A DNA stretch of 64,000 nucleotides from DASSUW01 sp963830725 (lineage in GTDB: Bacteria; Actinomycetota; Thermoleophilia; Solirubrobacterales; Solirubrobacteraceae). Numbering within the stretch: position 1 is the stretch's first letter; each line of letters starts with the position of its first letter. The stretch spans positions 1-64,000 of the forward strand of contig CAWHNO010000002.1 in assembly GCA_963830725.1 (NCBI GenBank), read 5' to 3'. Position numbers and translations under genes: made by a program. The notes under the pieces are model-generated. The model saw only the letters and a program-made list of their open reading frames with translations. It was not told the origin of the DNA and did not search any database. Below are positions 53,955 to 64,000 of the stretch, piece by piece.

Positions 53955-54626
53955 ATGTCAAACGCCTTACAATCGAGCGCGATGGCGGCCGCCCCGGAAC
54001 GCCAGCGCGACGCCGAGCGGACGCGGAACGAGATCCTCGAGGTGGCGACGCGCGAGTTCGCCGCCAACGGCTACGCCGGCGCGCGGGTCGACGACATGGC
54101 CGAGCGCATGCGCACCACCAAGCGCATGATCTACTACTACTTCGGCGGCAAGGAGCAGCTCTACATCGCGGTGCTGGAGCGCGCCTACACCGCGGTCCGG
54201 AAGGCCGAGCGGCAGGTCGACGTCGACGGCCTCGAGCCCGCCGCCGCCGTCCGCCGCATCGCCGAGCTGACCTTCGACCACCATGAGTCGCATCCGGAGT
54301 TCATCCGGCTCGTCAGCATCGAGAACATCCACCACGCCGAGCACATGGCGCGCTCGCGGGCGATCGCCGAGCTCGGCACTCCGGCGATCGACCTGCTCGA
54401 GCGGATCCTCGAGCGCGGCCGGGCCGACGGCGCCTTCCGGCGCGACGTCGACGCGATCGACGTGCACATGATGATCAGCGCCTTCTGCGTCTTCCGCGTG
54501 GCCAACCGCCACACCTTCGGCACGCTGTTCGACCGCGACCTCGCCGACCCGAAGCGGCGCGACCACTACCGCACGATGCTCGGCGACATGGTCGTCCGGT
54601 ATCTGTCAAAGGATTTGACACACTAG
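53955..54626 (+). CDS. TetR-family regulator of the pca genes
   Basis: 223 residues from 53955; an internal ATG at 53982 (MAAAPERQRDAERTR) is also plausible. HTH: RNEILEVATREFAANGYAGA, RVDDMAERMRTTKRMIYYYF. The C-terminal domain (LTFDHHESHPEFIRLVSIEN) resembles TetR proteins next to actinobacterial aromatic-degradation genes. It lies 5 bp ahead of pcaI and is divergent from aroE, with the inverted repeat at 53915-53938 between, so it probably controls both. The ligand is likely an aromatic intermediate. Confidence 0.87.
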   Translation: MSNALQSSAMAAAPERQRDAERTRNEILEVATREFAANGYAGARVDDMAERMRTTKRMIYYYFGGKEQLYIAVLERAYTAVRKAERQVDVDGLEPAAAVRRIAELTFDHHESHPEFIRLVSIENIHHAEHMARSRAIAELGTPAIDLLERILERGRADGAFRRDVDAIDVHMMISAFCVFRVANRHTFGTLFDRDLADPKRRDHYRTMLGDMVVRYLSKDLTH

Positions 54627-54631
54627 GCGCG

Positions 54632-55450
54632 ATGGCCGAGGTGACCAGCCTGTCCGACGCGATCCGGTCGCTCGTCCATGACGGCGACAGCGTCGCGCTC
54701 GAGGGCTTCACGCACCTGATCCCGTTCGCGGCGGGCCACGAGATCATCCGCCAGGAGCGGCGCGGGCTCGAGCTGATCCGGATGACGCCGGACCTGATCT
54801 ATGACCAGATGATCGGCATGGGCTGCGCGCGCCGGCTCGTGTTCTCGTGGGGCGGCAACCCGGGCGTCGGCTCGCTGCACCGGCTGCGCGACGCGGTCGA
54901 GAAGGGCTGGCCGGTGCCGCTCGAGCTGGAGGAGCACACGCACGCGGGCATGGCCAACCGCTACGCGGCGGGTGCCGCGCGGCTGCCGTTCGGCGTGCTG
55001 CGCGGCTACGCGGGCACCGACCTCGAGCCGCGCACGAATGTCGCCACGATCACGTGCCCGTTCACCGGCGAGGAGCTGACCGCCGTGCCGGCGCTGCGGC
55101 CCGACGTCGGCATCGTGCACGCCCAGCGCGCCGACCGCGCCGGCAACGTCCAGCTGTGGGGGATCGTCGGCATCCAGAAGGAGGTCGTGCTGGCCTCCGA
55201 GCGCTCACTGGTGACGGTCGAGGAGGTCGTCGACGAGCTCGAGCCGCGCCCGGGCGCGATCGTCATCCCCACCTGGGCGGTCACCGCCGTGGCCGAGGCG
55301 CCGCGCGGCGCGCACCCGTCCTACGCCCACTCCTACTACGACCGCGACAACGACTTCTACAAGGCCTGGGATCCGATCGCGCGCGACCGCGACACGTTCA
55401 CGGCGTGGATGGAGGAGCACGTCCTGTGGAGCACAGCGCCGACGAGATGA
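54632..55450 (+). CDS. pcaI: 3-Oxoadipate CoA-transferase subunit A
   Basis: 272 residues. CoA-transferase family I alpha-type: SVALEGFTHLIPFAAGHEII, RLVFSWGGNPGVGSLHRLRD, and TCPFTGEELTAVPALRPDVG. It moves CoA from succinyl-CoA to 3-oxoadipate together with PcaJ. The protein follows the longer actinobacterial form (also seen in GctA-like glutaconate transferases), so assignment rests partly on the pca context. The next gene starts inside its 3' end. Confidence 0.85.
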   Translation: MAEVTSLSDAIRSLVHDGDSVALEGFTHLIPFAAGHEIIRQERRGLELIRMTPDLIYDQMIGMGCARRLVFSWGGNPGVGSLHRLRDAVEKGWPVPLELEEHTHAGMANRYAAGAARLPFGVLRGYAGTDLEPRTNVATITCPFTGEELTAVPALRPDVGIVHAQRADRAGNVQLWGIVGIQKEVVLASERSLVTVEEVVDELEPRPGAIVIPTWAVTAVAEAPRGAHPSYAHSYYDRDNDFYKAWDPIARDRDTFTAWMEEHVLWSTAPTR

Positions 55451-56120
55451 TGACCGTGGCCGCGGCCCGCGAGCTGCGCGACGGCGAGGTCTGCTTCGTC
55501 GGCATCGGCCTGCCCTCGACCGCCGCGAACCTCGCCCGCGGCCGCCACGCGCCGGACGTGGTGCTGATCTACGAGTCGGGCACGATCGGCTCCAAGCCGA
55601 CGCGGCTGCCGCTGTCGATCGGCGACGGCGACCTGGCCGAGACGGCCGACTCGGTGGTCTCCGTCCCCGAGATCTTCAACTACTGGCTGCAGGGCGGCCG
55701 GATCGACGTCGGCTTCCTCGGCGCGGCCCAGATCGACCGCCACGGCAACCTGAACTCGACGGTCATCGGCTCCTACGACGAGCCGAAGGTGCGCCTGCCC
55801 GGGGCCGGCGGCGCACCGGAGATCGCGGCGCACGCACGGCGGGTGATCACGATCATCCGCCAGTCGCCGCGCACCTTCGTCGGCGAGCTCGACTTCAAGA
55901 CGTCGGTCGGCGCGGCACGACCAGGTCGTGATCACCGACCTCGGCGTGCTGCGTGCGCCGGCGCGACGACGAGCTCGTGCTCGAGGCGCTGCACCCGGGG
56001 GTGACCCTCGAGCAGGCGCGCGAGGCGACCGGCTGGGACCTGCAGGTCGCCGGCGACCTCGAGACGACCGACCCGCCGACGCGAGGCCGAGCTGGCGCTG
56101 CTGCGGGAGCTGCAGGCGGC

Positions 56121-56124
<4 letters not shown>
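55426..56124 (+). CDS. pcaJ: 3-Oxoadipate CoA-transferase subunit B, frameshifted
   Basis: About 231 residues from the GTG at 55426, which has GGAGGAG nine bases upstream; the ATG at 55447 is an alternative. Motifs: GEVCFVGIGLPSTAANLARG, LIYESGTIGSKPTRLPLSIG (Glu-Ser-Gly active-site region), GGRIDVGFLGAAQIDRHGNL, NSTVIGSYDEPKVRLPGAGG. Extra bases near 55913, 55957 and 56088 break the frame. Its stop overlaps the thiolase start as ATGA. Confidence 0.83.
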
Positions 56125-57272
<1,148 letters not shown>

Positions 57273-57276
<4 letters not shown>

Positions 57277-58013
57277 ACGGGCCGCGCAAGCGCGGCCTTG
57301 CGAGTTCGCTTCGCGAACATCGGGGGTACCGGCGCGACCCGGAGGGGACGCACCCGGCGTACCTCAGCGCCCGAGTACCGCTCGACCGTGCGGCGGGCGC
57401 CCGACAGGCCGCTGATCGTCCTCCCCCACACGCTCTCGGAGATCACCGGGCCCGTGTACGGGCACGAGCGCGTCGGACCGCTCGACCACGACCTCACGCG
57501 CCAGCACGCCGGCGAGCCGCTGGGCGAGCGGATCATCGTCACCGGCCGCGTGCTCGACGGCGACGGCCGCCCGGTGCGCAACTCGCTGGTCGAGATCTGG
57601 CAGTGCAACGCGGCGGGCCGCTACATCCACCGCGCCGACCGCCACCCGGCGCCGCTCGACCCCAACTTCACCGGCGCCGGCCGCGCCATGACCGACGACG
57701 AGGGCCGCTACCGCTTCATCACGATCAAGCCCGGCGCCTACCCGTGGGGCAACCACGACAACGCCTGGCGGCCCGCGCACATCCACTTCTCGCTGTTCGG
57801 CACCGCGTTCGCGACGCGGCTGGTGACGCAGATGTACTTCCCCGGCGACCCGCTGTTCGGGCAGGACCCGATCTTCCAGTCGGTCCGCGACCCGCAGGCG
57901 CGCGAGCGGATGATCGCGCGCTTCGACCTCGGCACGACCGAGTCCGAGTGGGCGCTCGGCTACCAGTTCGACATCGTGCTGCGCGGGCGCGAGGCGACGC
58001 CGACGGAGACTGA
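57273..58013 (+). CDS. pcaH: Protocatechuate 3,4-dioxygenase beta subunit, frameshifted
   Basis: About 245 residues. LPHTLSEITGPVYGHERVGP at the N-terminus; ferric iron ligands are visible as Tyr in CNAAGRYIHRADRH, Tyr in IKPGAYPWGNHDNAWRPA and two His in AHIHFSLFG. This subunit holds the iron that opens the protocatechuate ring between the two hydroxyls. An extra base near 57373 breaks the frame. The expected stop, TGA at 58011 overlapping the pcaG ATG, lies in another frame, so a further indel near the 3' end is likely and the exact C-terminus is unsure. Confidence 0.87.
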
Positions 58014-58560
58014 TGGACTCGACGCCCGTCGCAGACCGTCGGCCCGTTCTTCGAGTACGCGCTGCCGTACGAGGGCGGCGAGCGGCTCGTCTCGCCCGGC
58101 GACCCGGACGCGATCCGCATCGTCGGGGCGGTGATCGACGGCGACGGCGAGCCGGTCGACGACGCGCTGGTGGAGATCTGGCAGGCCAACCGGCACGGGC
58201 GCTACCGGCATCCGGAGGACACGCGCGAGGAGCTGCCGCTGGAGGACGGCTTCACCGGCTTCGGCCGCTGCCCGACCGACGCCGAGGGGCGGTTCGAGTT
58301 CGTCACCGTCAAGCCCGGCGCGGCCGACGGCCAGGCGCCGCACATCGCCGTCTGCGTGCTTCGCCCGCGGGTTGCTGCGGCACCTCTACACGCGGCTCTA
58401 CTTCCCCGACGAGCCGGAGGCGAACGCGGCCGACCCGCTGCTGTCCTCGATCGAGGACGACGCGCTGCGGCAGACCCTGATCGCACGTCCGCACGACGGT
58501 GTGCTGAGCTTCGACATCCACCTGCAGGGCGAGCGCCAGACCGCATTCCTTGACGTCTAG
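58013..58560 (+). CDS. pcaG: Protocatechuate 3,4-dioxygenase alpha subunit, frameshifted
   Basis: About 181 residues. With one extra C removed near 58028 the N-terminus reads MDSTPSQTVGPFFEYALPYE, the usual PcaG opening. It continues RIVGAVIDGDGEPVDDALVE and IWQANRHGRYRHPED, then ARGLLRHLYTRLYFPDEPEA. A second extra base lies near 58352. The alpha subunit lacks the iron ligands and completes the active-site pocket. It ends just inside the pcaB start. Confidence 0.85.
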
Positions 58561-59688
58561 CTTCACCTCGATCTTCGTCCCCGACGCCCTCGCAGGCGGC
58601 GGTCGCCGACGACTCGTGGGTCGCCGCGATGCTCGAGGCGGAGACCGCGCTGGCGGCCGCGCAGGCGGACCAGGGGCTGATCTCGGCCGAGGCGGCGGCG
58701 ACCGTCGCCGCGGCGTGCCGCCCCGACATCGTGGCGCCGGCGCTCGAGGAGGCGCGCTGGGGGCGCGAGGCGGCGAACCCGGTCGTCCCACTCGCGCGCG
58801 CCTTGAAGGCGGCCGCGCCCGAGGCGCACAAGGGCGCGACGAGCCAGGACATCCTCGACACGGCGGCGATGCTCGTCGCCCGGCGGGCGCGCGCGCTGAT
58901 CCTCGAGGAGCTCGACGGCGTCGTCGCCGCCTGCGCCCGCCTCGCGCGCGAGCACCGCGCGACGACGATGGCCGGGCGGACGCTGATGCAGCAGGCGCAG
59001 CCGATCACCTTCGGTCTCAAGGCCGCCGGCTGGCTGGCCGGAGTGGCATCGGCGCGCGACGAGCTGCGCGACGTCGAGCTCGCGGCGCAGCTCGGCGGGC
59101 CTGTCGGCACGCGTCTCGCCGCAGCTCGCCGCTCGGCTCGCCGAGCGGCTCGGCCTCGCCGCGCCGCCGCTGCCGTGGCACGGCGACCGCACGCGCGTCG
59201 CCGGGCTCGGCGCGGCGCTCGCGATCGTCGCCGGCGCGTGCGAGAAGGTCGCGCTCGACATCGTGCTGCTCGCCCAGAACGAGGTCGGCGAGGTCAGCGA
59301 GGCGAGCGAGGGCGGTCGTGGCGGCTCGTCGGCGATGGCGCACAAGCGCAACCCGGTCGGCGCCATCCGCGCGCGGGCGGCGGCGCGATCGGTTCGCGGA
59401 GCCGTCAGCGTGCTGCTCGAGGCGATGGCCGGCGAGCACGAGCGCGCGGCCGGGGCGTGGCAGAGCGAGTGGGGCGCGCTGTCGGCCGCGCTCGCCGGCA
59501 CCGGCGGCGCCGCCTGGTCGCTGCGCGAGGCGCTCGAAGGCCTCACCATCCACCCCGAGCGCATGGCGCAGAACCTCGAAGCCGTCTCCGACGACCTCGA
59601 CCAGAGCGCGGTCGACGCACTGATCGACCGTGCGCTGGCGACCGCCGGCGACCCCACGACTTCGTCGCGCGGCGACCGCGCGCCGTGA
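58550..59688 (+). CDS. pcaB: 3-Carboxy-cis,cis-muconate cycloisomerase, frameshifted
   Basis: About 379 residues; TTG start at 58550 inside the end of pcaG. Fumarase/aspartase superfamily: WVAAMLEAETALAAAQADQG, KGATSQDILDTAAMLVARRA, and the signature GGSSAMAHKRNPVGAIRARA. The start context is weak, so translation probably follows on from pcaG. Extra bases near 58600 and 59112 break the frame. It forms 4-carboxymuconolactone, the substrate of the next gene. Confidence 0.86.
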
Positions 59689-60809
59689 CCGTGGGCATCC
59701 ACCACCGCGTCGACGGCCCCGACGACGCGCCGGTCGTCGTGTTCTCGACCTCGCTCGGCACGACGCACGAGATGTGGGACCCGCAGGCGGACGGCGCTGG
59801 CCGCCGGGTACCGCGTCGCTGCGCTACGACCACCGCGGCCACGGCCGCTCGCCGGTGCCGCCCGGCCCCTACGCGATGGACGAGCTCGCGGGCGACCTGC
59901 TCGCGCTGCTCGACGACCTCGGCATCGACCGCGCGAGCCTTGTCGGGCTCTCGCTCGGCGGCGCCGTGGCCATGACGGCGGCGCTGCAGGCGCCCGAGCG
60001 CTTCGAGCGGGTGGCGCTCTGCTGCACGGCGATGAGGTTCGGCGAGCCCGAGACGTGGCACGAGCGCGCGGCCGCCGTGCGCGCGGAGGGCATGCCGGCG
60101 GTCGCCGATGCGGTGCTCGAGCGCTGGCTCACGCCGGACGCGCCCGGACGCCCTGCGCGCGCGGCTCGAGGCGATGCTGCTCGCCACCCCGCCCGAGGGG
60201 TACGCGGCGTGCTGCGAGGCGCTGGCCGGGCACGACGTCCGCGGGCGGCTCGGTGCCCTGAGGATGCCGGTGCTGCTGGTCGCCGGCTCCGACGACCCGT
60301 CGACCCCGCCGGAGCTGCTCGAGGCGATCGCCGACGAGGTCCCGAGCTCCCGCCTCCATCGCCTCGAGGGCGCGCGGCATCTGCTCAACCTCGAGTTCGC
60401 CGACCACTTCAATCGCGTGCTGACCGCCTTCCTGCGCGAGGGCGCGGGCATGCGCACGCGCCGCGAGGTGCTCGGCGACGCGCACGTCGACGCCTCGATC
60501 GAGCGCACGACGCCGTTCACGGCCGACTTCCAGGACCTGATCACGCGCTACGCGTGGGGCGAGATCTGGACGCGGCCGGGGCTCGACCGGCGCATGCGCA
60601 GCGCGATCACCCTGACGGCGCTGGTCGCCGGCGGGCACGAGAACGAGCTGGCGATGCACACTCGCGCGGCCCTCCGCAACGGGCTCACGCCGGACGAGAT
60701 CAAGGAGATCCTGCTCCAGACCGCGATCTACTGCGGCGTGCCGGCCGCAAACTCCGCCTTCGCGATCGCGCAGCGGAGATGCGTGCATGGCGACGAAGAA
60801 GCCAAATAG
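59685..60809 (+). CDS. pcaL: Fused 3-oxoadipate enol-lactonase / 4-carboxymuconolactone decarboxylase, frameshifted
   Basis: About 374 residues; GTG start overlapping pcaB. Residues to about 250 form an alpha/beta hydrolase: RYDHRGHGRSPVPPGPYAMD, nucleophile Ser in SLVGLSLGGAVAMTAALQAP, Asp in VLLVAGSDDPSTPPELLEAI, His in LEGARHLLNLEFADHFNRVL. The rest is a carboxymuconolactone decarboxylase domain (TRREVLGDAHVDASIERTTP, TRYAWGEIWTRPGLDRRMRS, HTRAALRNGLTPDEIKEILL). This PcaD-PcaC fusion, called PcaL, is typical of actinobacteria. Extra bases near 59793, 59815 and 60145 break the frame. Confidence 0.88.
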
Positions 60810-60857
60810 TCTGGTGTATTGTCAGGCGCGGGTACGGGACTCGCGTCAGGAGGAGAC

Positions 60858-61832
60858 ATGGTTCGACGGGGCTGGTTCGTAGCGCTCGGCATCGCCGCCG
60901 CGCTGGTCGCCGGAGGCTGCGGCGACGACGAGGAGGAAGGCGGAGGCGGAGGCGAGGGGGCGGCCGAGCAGACCACGCTGACCGTCGGCGTCATCCCGAT
61001 CGCCGACGTGGCGCCGCTGTACCTCGGCATCAAACAGGGCTTCTTCGAGAAGCAGAACCTCAAGATCGAGCCGCAGCTCGCCGAGGGCGGCGCGGCGATC
61101 ACGCCGGCCGTGCTCAGCGGCGACTTCCAGATCGGCTTCTCGAACACCGTCTCGCTGCTGATCGCGGCGTCCAAGGACCTGCCGGTGACGATCATCAGCC
61201 AGGGCGTGCTGGGCGGCAAGACCGAGGAGGAGGCGTGGGCCGACCTGCTCGTGCTCAAGGACGGGCCGATCAAGGAGCCGAAGGACCTCGAGGGCAAGAC
61301 GATCGCGGTCAACACGCTCAAGAACATCTGCGAGGTGACCATCCGGAAGTCGCTCTCGGACATGGGCGTCGACGACAGCACGCTGAAGTGGACCGAGGTG
61401 CCGTTCCCCGACATGAACGCGGCGCTCGAGGCCGAGCGCGTCGACGGCGCCTGCGTGGTGGAGCCGTTCGTCAGCCAGGGCACGGCCGGCAAGGCCATGG
61501 GGATCGACCCGTTCTACGTCAACACCGCGCCCGACCTGACGGTGGCGACCTACTTCACGTCCAAGCAGTACGCGGAGGAGAACCCGGAGGTGGTCGAGTC
61601 CTTCGTGACCGCGATGGAGGAGTCGCTCGACTACGCGCAACAGAATCCGGACGCGGTGCGCGACATCCTCACCGAGTACACGCAGATCCCGCCCGAGGCG
61701 GCGGCCAGCATCAAGTTGCCGCAGTGGCGCCAGGACATCACGCTCGACACGGTCGAGCTGCTCTCGCAGCTCAGCCTCGAGTACGGCCTGATCGAATCGG
61801 AGCCCGATCTCAACGAGCTGATCGCCGACTGA
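60858..61832 (+). CDS. ABC importer substrate-binding lipoprotein (SsuA/NMT1 type)
   Basis: 324 residues from the ATG at 60858, which follows AGGAGGAGAC. Lipobox LVAGGC then a Gly/Glu-rich linker. The periplasmic-binding fold shows TVGVIPIADVAPLYLGIKQG, GFFEKQNLKIEPQLAEGGAA, DFQIGFSNTVSLLIAASKDL and VDGACVVEPFVSQG. No permease or ATPase lies next to it, while the importer at 45561-47827 lacks a binding protein, so the two probably belong together. Cargo is likely an aromatic acid. It converges on the MFS gene with a 23-bp overlap. Confidence 0.87.
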   Translation: MVRRGWFVALGIAAALVAGGCGDDEEEGGGGGEGAAEQTTLTVGVIPIADVAPLYLGIKQGFFEKQNLKIEPQLAEGGAAITPAVLSGDFQIGFSNTVSLLIAASKDLPVTIISQGVLGGKTEEEAWADLLVLKDGPIKEPKDLEGKTIAVNTLKNICEVTIRKSLSDMGVDDSTLKWTEVPFPDMNAALEAERVDGACVVEPFVSQGTAGKAMGIDPFYVNTAPDLTVATYFTSKQYAEENPEVVESFVTAMEESLDYAQQNPDAVRDILTEYTQIPPEAAASIKLPQWRQDITLDTVELLSQLSLEYGLIESEPDLNELIAD

Positions 61833-62988
61833 CGCCCGCCACCATCGCGGCCGCCGCCAGCATCGAGGCGGCCAGGATGGCCCACGCCGCCGTGAACTGC
61901 TCGCCGTGCGCGAGCAGTCCGGTGGCGAGCGGGCCGATGACCGCGCCGGCGAACAGACCGGCCATCATCACGCCGACCGCCCAGGCGGGCGCGCCGGGCG
62001 CGCGGGCCACGACCGCCGAGGTCAGCGCCCCGGGCCACGCCCAGCCGACGCCGCCGGCGACCAGCGCGCCGACAACGACCGCGGCGGGCGCGTCGGCGAT
62101 GAGCAGCACGAGGCCGCCGGCGCCGGCCAGCAGCATCCAGGAGACCGGCCGCAGCGGGTCGCCGCCCGCGCGGTCGAGCGCCAGCCCGAGCACGACGCGG
62201 CTGGCGGCGGCGGCGAGACTCAGCCCGGCGAGCAGCAGGCCGGCCACGCCCTCGCCGATGCCGGTGTCGACCGCGTAGAGCACGATGAACGAGATCAGGC
62301 CGGTGCCGGCCGCGCTGGCGAACATCGCCGTGACGGCGAGCGCGTGGACCGAGCTCAGCCCGCGCCTGCGCCCATCCGCTCGCTCAGAGGCGGGGCGGCG
62401 GGCGGCGGTCGCGGGCGCCGCCAGGGCGGCGACCAGCGCCAGCGCCGCGGTCGCCACGAACGCCCAGCGCCAGCCGAACGGGATCGCCACGGCGGGCAGC
62501 GCGAGCCCGGCGAACAGCGCCCCGACCGGTGCGCCGGCCTGCATCGCGCCGAAGGCCACGCCGTGGCGCGACTCCGGCACGTGGTGGTCGATCACCGCGC
62601 TGGCGGCCGGCGCGGCGAGCGCGTTGCCGAACGCGCCGATCACCAGCAGCGCGACCAGCGCCGCCGCGGACTCGGCGAGGGCCGCGATGCCGAGACAGCA
62701 CACCACGGTCGTCGCCCCGCCGGCGAGCATCGCCTGCCGCGCACCGAGGCGCTCGACGAGGTGCCCCGACGGCGGTGACGCGAACGCGCAGACGACGTAG
62801 ACGATCGCCACCGCCACGCCGAGCGCGGCCTCGCTGAACGCGAAGTCGGCGTCGATCCGCGGCGCCAGGCTGGCGGCCAGGAAGCCGGGCAGCACGCCGC
62901 CGACGACGTGCAGGATGCTCGTGACGAACGCACGCCGCGGATGGAAGCGATCCCCGGTGCCTGACAGGGAGTCGAACCCTACGGGCAA
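61810..62988 (-). CDS. MFS transporter
   Basis: About 392 residues with twelve hydrophobic segments. GHLVERLGARQAMLAGGATT holds the loop 2-3 motif of the superfamily; FGAMQAGAPVGALFAGLALP and WAWPGALTSAVVARAPGAPA mark later helices. The only usual start at the right place is TTG 62988, with no ribosome binding site, and homology begins about 20 residues later (FVTSILHVVGGVLPGF). The first codons coincide with a tRNA-like T-arm sequence, so the true start is uncertain. Cargo unknown; being next to the pca island it may carry an aromatic acid. Confidence 0.8.
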   Translation of the reverse strand: MPVGFDSLSGTGDRFHPRRAFVTSILHVVGGVLPGFLAASLAPRIDADFAFSEAALGVAVAIVYVVCAFASPPSGHLVERLGARQAMLAGGATTVVCCLGIAALAESAAALVALLVIGAFGNALAAPAASAVIDHHVPESRHGVAFGAMQAGAPVGALFAGLALPAVAIPFGWRWAFVATAALALVAALAAPATAARRPASERADGRRRGLSSVHALAVTAMFASAAGTGLISFIVLYAVDTGIGEGVAGLLLAGLSLAAAASRVVLGLALDRAGGDPLRPVSWMLLAGAGGLVLLIADAPAAVVVGALVAGGVGWAWPGALTSAVVARAPGAPAWAVGVMMAGLFAGAVIGPLATGLLAHGEQFTAAWAILAASMLAAAAMVAGVSRRSAR

Positions 62989-63006
62989 CCAACGACGCGT
63001 CGCGTT

Positions 63007-64000
63007 TCAGCAGGCGCCGGTGCCGTAGGCGAAGCAGTCGAGCACGACGCCGCGGAAGCTGGTCACGCGGACCTTGTCGCCGCCGTTGTTGAGGATCGGG
63101 CCGACCTCGCCCCAGCCCTTCTCGAGCCGCGTGTCCTCGGCGGGGTCGCCGACCACGTCGATCGTCATCTCCTCGCCCGGAGCGAGCACCGAGTCGCGCG
63201 GGAAGGCGTAGCCGTAGGGCGGGCTCTCGAGCCGGTAGCCGTCGAGATCGATCGCGAACGCGGCCGTGTTGCGCACGGTCACGTGCTCGCGCCCGGTCGG
63301 CTTCGCGCTCACGTCGACCGCTCCCTGGTAGGGGTCGGTGCAGTTGGTGCGGCACGGGTAGGTCATGTACGCGCGCAGGTCGCCCTGGGGGTCGAACAGA
63401 TAGGCGCCGTCGCCGAGCGCCCGCTCGTCCCGGGTCGTGTTCTCGAACAGCGGCCACCTGCGGTTCCAGAAGAACTCGGTCCAGGTGTCGACCCCCTCGC
63501 CGGAGTAGACGGTCAGCGTCTCGCCGGGCGGCAGGGTGGCCCAGTCCGGGAAGAGGTAGCGGTGGACCGAGTCGCGCACCGACCAGCCGCCGAGATAGAC
63601 CGTGTTGACCGGGTCGAGGTTGCGGATCCGGATCCACTCGCCGTTGAGGAAGACCTCGTCGGCGCCGTCGGCGTCCGAGTTGACGAGCACGCGCAGCGGC
63701 GACTCGTCGTGGGGGCCGAGGCCGCAGTAGGTCGGGCTCCAGAGTCCGACCTGCTTCGCCGCGGCCTCCTCGGCGAGCCGGCTGTAGCCGGCGTTCCACG
63801 CCGACTCGCGGCGGTTCGGGAGCCAGAGGGCGTGGCCCTCGGAGATGAGGATGCGCCCGACGTCGCGCCAGCGGCCATTGATGCGGACGGCGACCGCACG
63901 CCGCGGGCGCAGGCCCGAGTGGCTCGCGGGGTCCAGGGCCGCGAGCCGCACCTGCCAGCGGCTGCGCCGGATCAGCTGCTCGAGCCGGCCCGTCGCCTCG
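63007..64000 (-). CDS. SNase-like + lamin-tail domain protein, partial
   Basis: The frame is open through the right edge, so the N-terminus is missing. The visible part starts with a nuclease-like beta-barrel region (EATGRLEQLI, AVRINGRWRDVGRILISEGH and LWLPNRR, AEEAAAKQVGLWSPTYCG), resembling the C-terminal half of thermonuclease-fold domains. Two lamin-tail-like beta modules follow (NGEWIRIRNLDPVNTVYLGG then WSVRD; REHVTVRNTAAFAIDLDGYR), ending VVLDCFAYGTGAC. Such proteins are often secreted in Solirubrobacterales. Whether the nuclease region is active cannot be seen from this fragment. Confidence 0.72.
   Translation of the reverse strand, partial: EATGRLEQLIRRSRWQVRLAALDPASHSGLRPRRAVAVRINGRWRDVGRILISEGHALWLPNRRESAWNAGYSRLAEEAAAKQVGLWSPTYCGLGPHDESPLRVLVNSDADGADEVFLNGEWIRIRNLDPVNTVYLGGWSVRDSVHRYLFPDWATLPPGETLTVYSGEGVDTWTEFFWNRRWPLFENTTRDERALGDGAYLFDPQGDLRAYMTYPCRTNCTDPYQGAVDVSAKPTGREHVTVRNTAAFAIDLDGYRLESPPYGYAFPRDSVLAPGEEMTIDVVGDPAEDTRLEKGWGEVGPILNNGGDKVRVTSFRGVVLDCFAYGTGAC

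Noticed and set aside
62940..63020. A complete tRNA gene near the MFS start
   Set aside because: Only T-arm and 3' acceptor-like sequence is present. No D-arm, anticodon arm or 5' acceptor strand at the right distance; kept only as a possible fragment.

Overview
The window is about 64 kb of very GC-rich bacterial DNA. Protein content points to an actinobacterium of the Thermoleophilia/Solirubrobacterales type: secreted multidomain ThuA/sugar dehydrogenase/PKD proteins, a DUF5995 protein, a lamin-tail protein, MMPL and TetR genes, a fused PcaL and a GerW/YtfJ protein. This assignment is inferred from gene content only. There is no rRNA, complete tRNA, CRISPR array, transposase or phage gene. 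Many genes are broken by single-base indels. These hit well-conserved genes of unrelated function and look like assembly errors rather than gene decay, so I annotate each such gene as one CDS and give the break points.

Region 1 (1-10985, all minus strand) holds two copies of a two-gene unit. Each has a secreted ThuA + glucose/sorbosone dehydrogenase + PKD + CBM6-like protein, followed by a Tat-exported xylose-isomerase-like TIM-barrel protein. A small membrane-anchored protein lies between the copies, and strong hairpins follow two of the genes. Region 2 (11336-22139) holds a PhoD-like phosphatase overlapping a C45-family hydrolase, a convergent ATP-grasp ligase, an amino-acid permease with a tandem Usp protein, a TetR/MMPL export pair with twin operators, a DHFR-like reductase and a UBP zinc-finger protein.

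Region 3 (22108-28667) is an arginine/polyamine module: agmatinase-type ureohydrolase, Orn/Lys/Arg decarboxylase, PucR regulator, and divergently an M20 amidohydrolase and a class III aminotransferase. Region 4 (28673-43286) is mixed housekeeping and accessory content: PilZ, RibD-like and flavin reductases, cupin, methyltransferase, secreted glycoside hydrolase, DUF5995, TrmO, SDR, EamA, LysR, truncated globin, EEP nuclease, VOC and GerW. A 2.5-kb stretch near its end contains gene remnants.

Region 5 (43287-61832) is a protocatechuate island. PobA (4-hydroxybenzoate to protocatechuate) heads a run of overlapping genes with an ABC importer, a PaaK-like acyl-CoA ligase and a GntR regulator. On the minus strand, a shikimate dehydrogenase and a 3-dehydroshikimate dehydratase fused to an HPPD-like domain can also make protocatechuate, with an Nramp-type transporter downstream. 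A divergent TetR gene then leads pcaI-pcaJ-pcaF-pcaH-pcaG-pcaB-pcaL, which is enough to convert protocatechuate to acetyl-CoA and succinyl-CoA. The lipoprotein that probably feeds the ABC importer closes the island. Region 6 (61810-64000) has an MFS transporter and a lamin-tail protein cut by the window edge.
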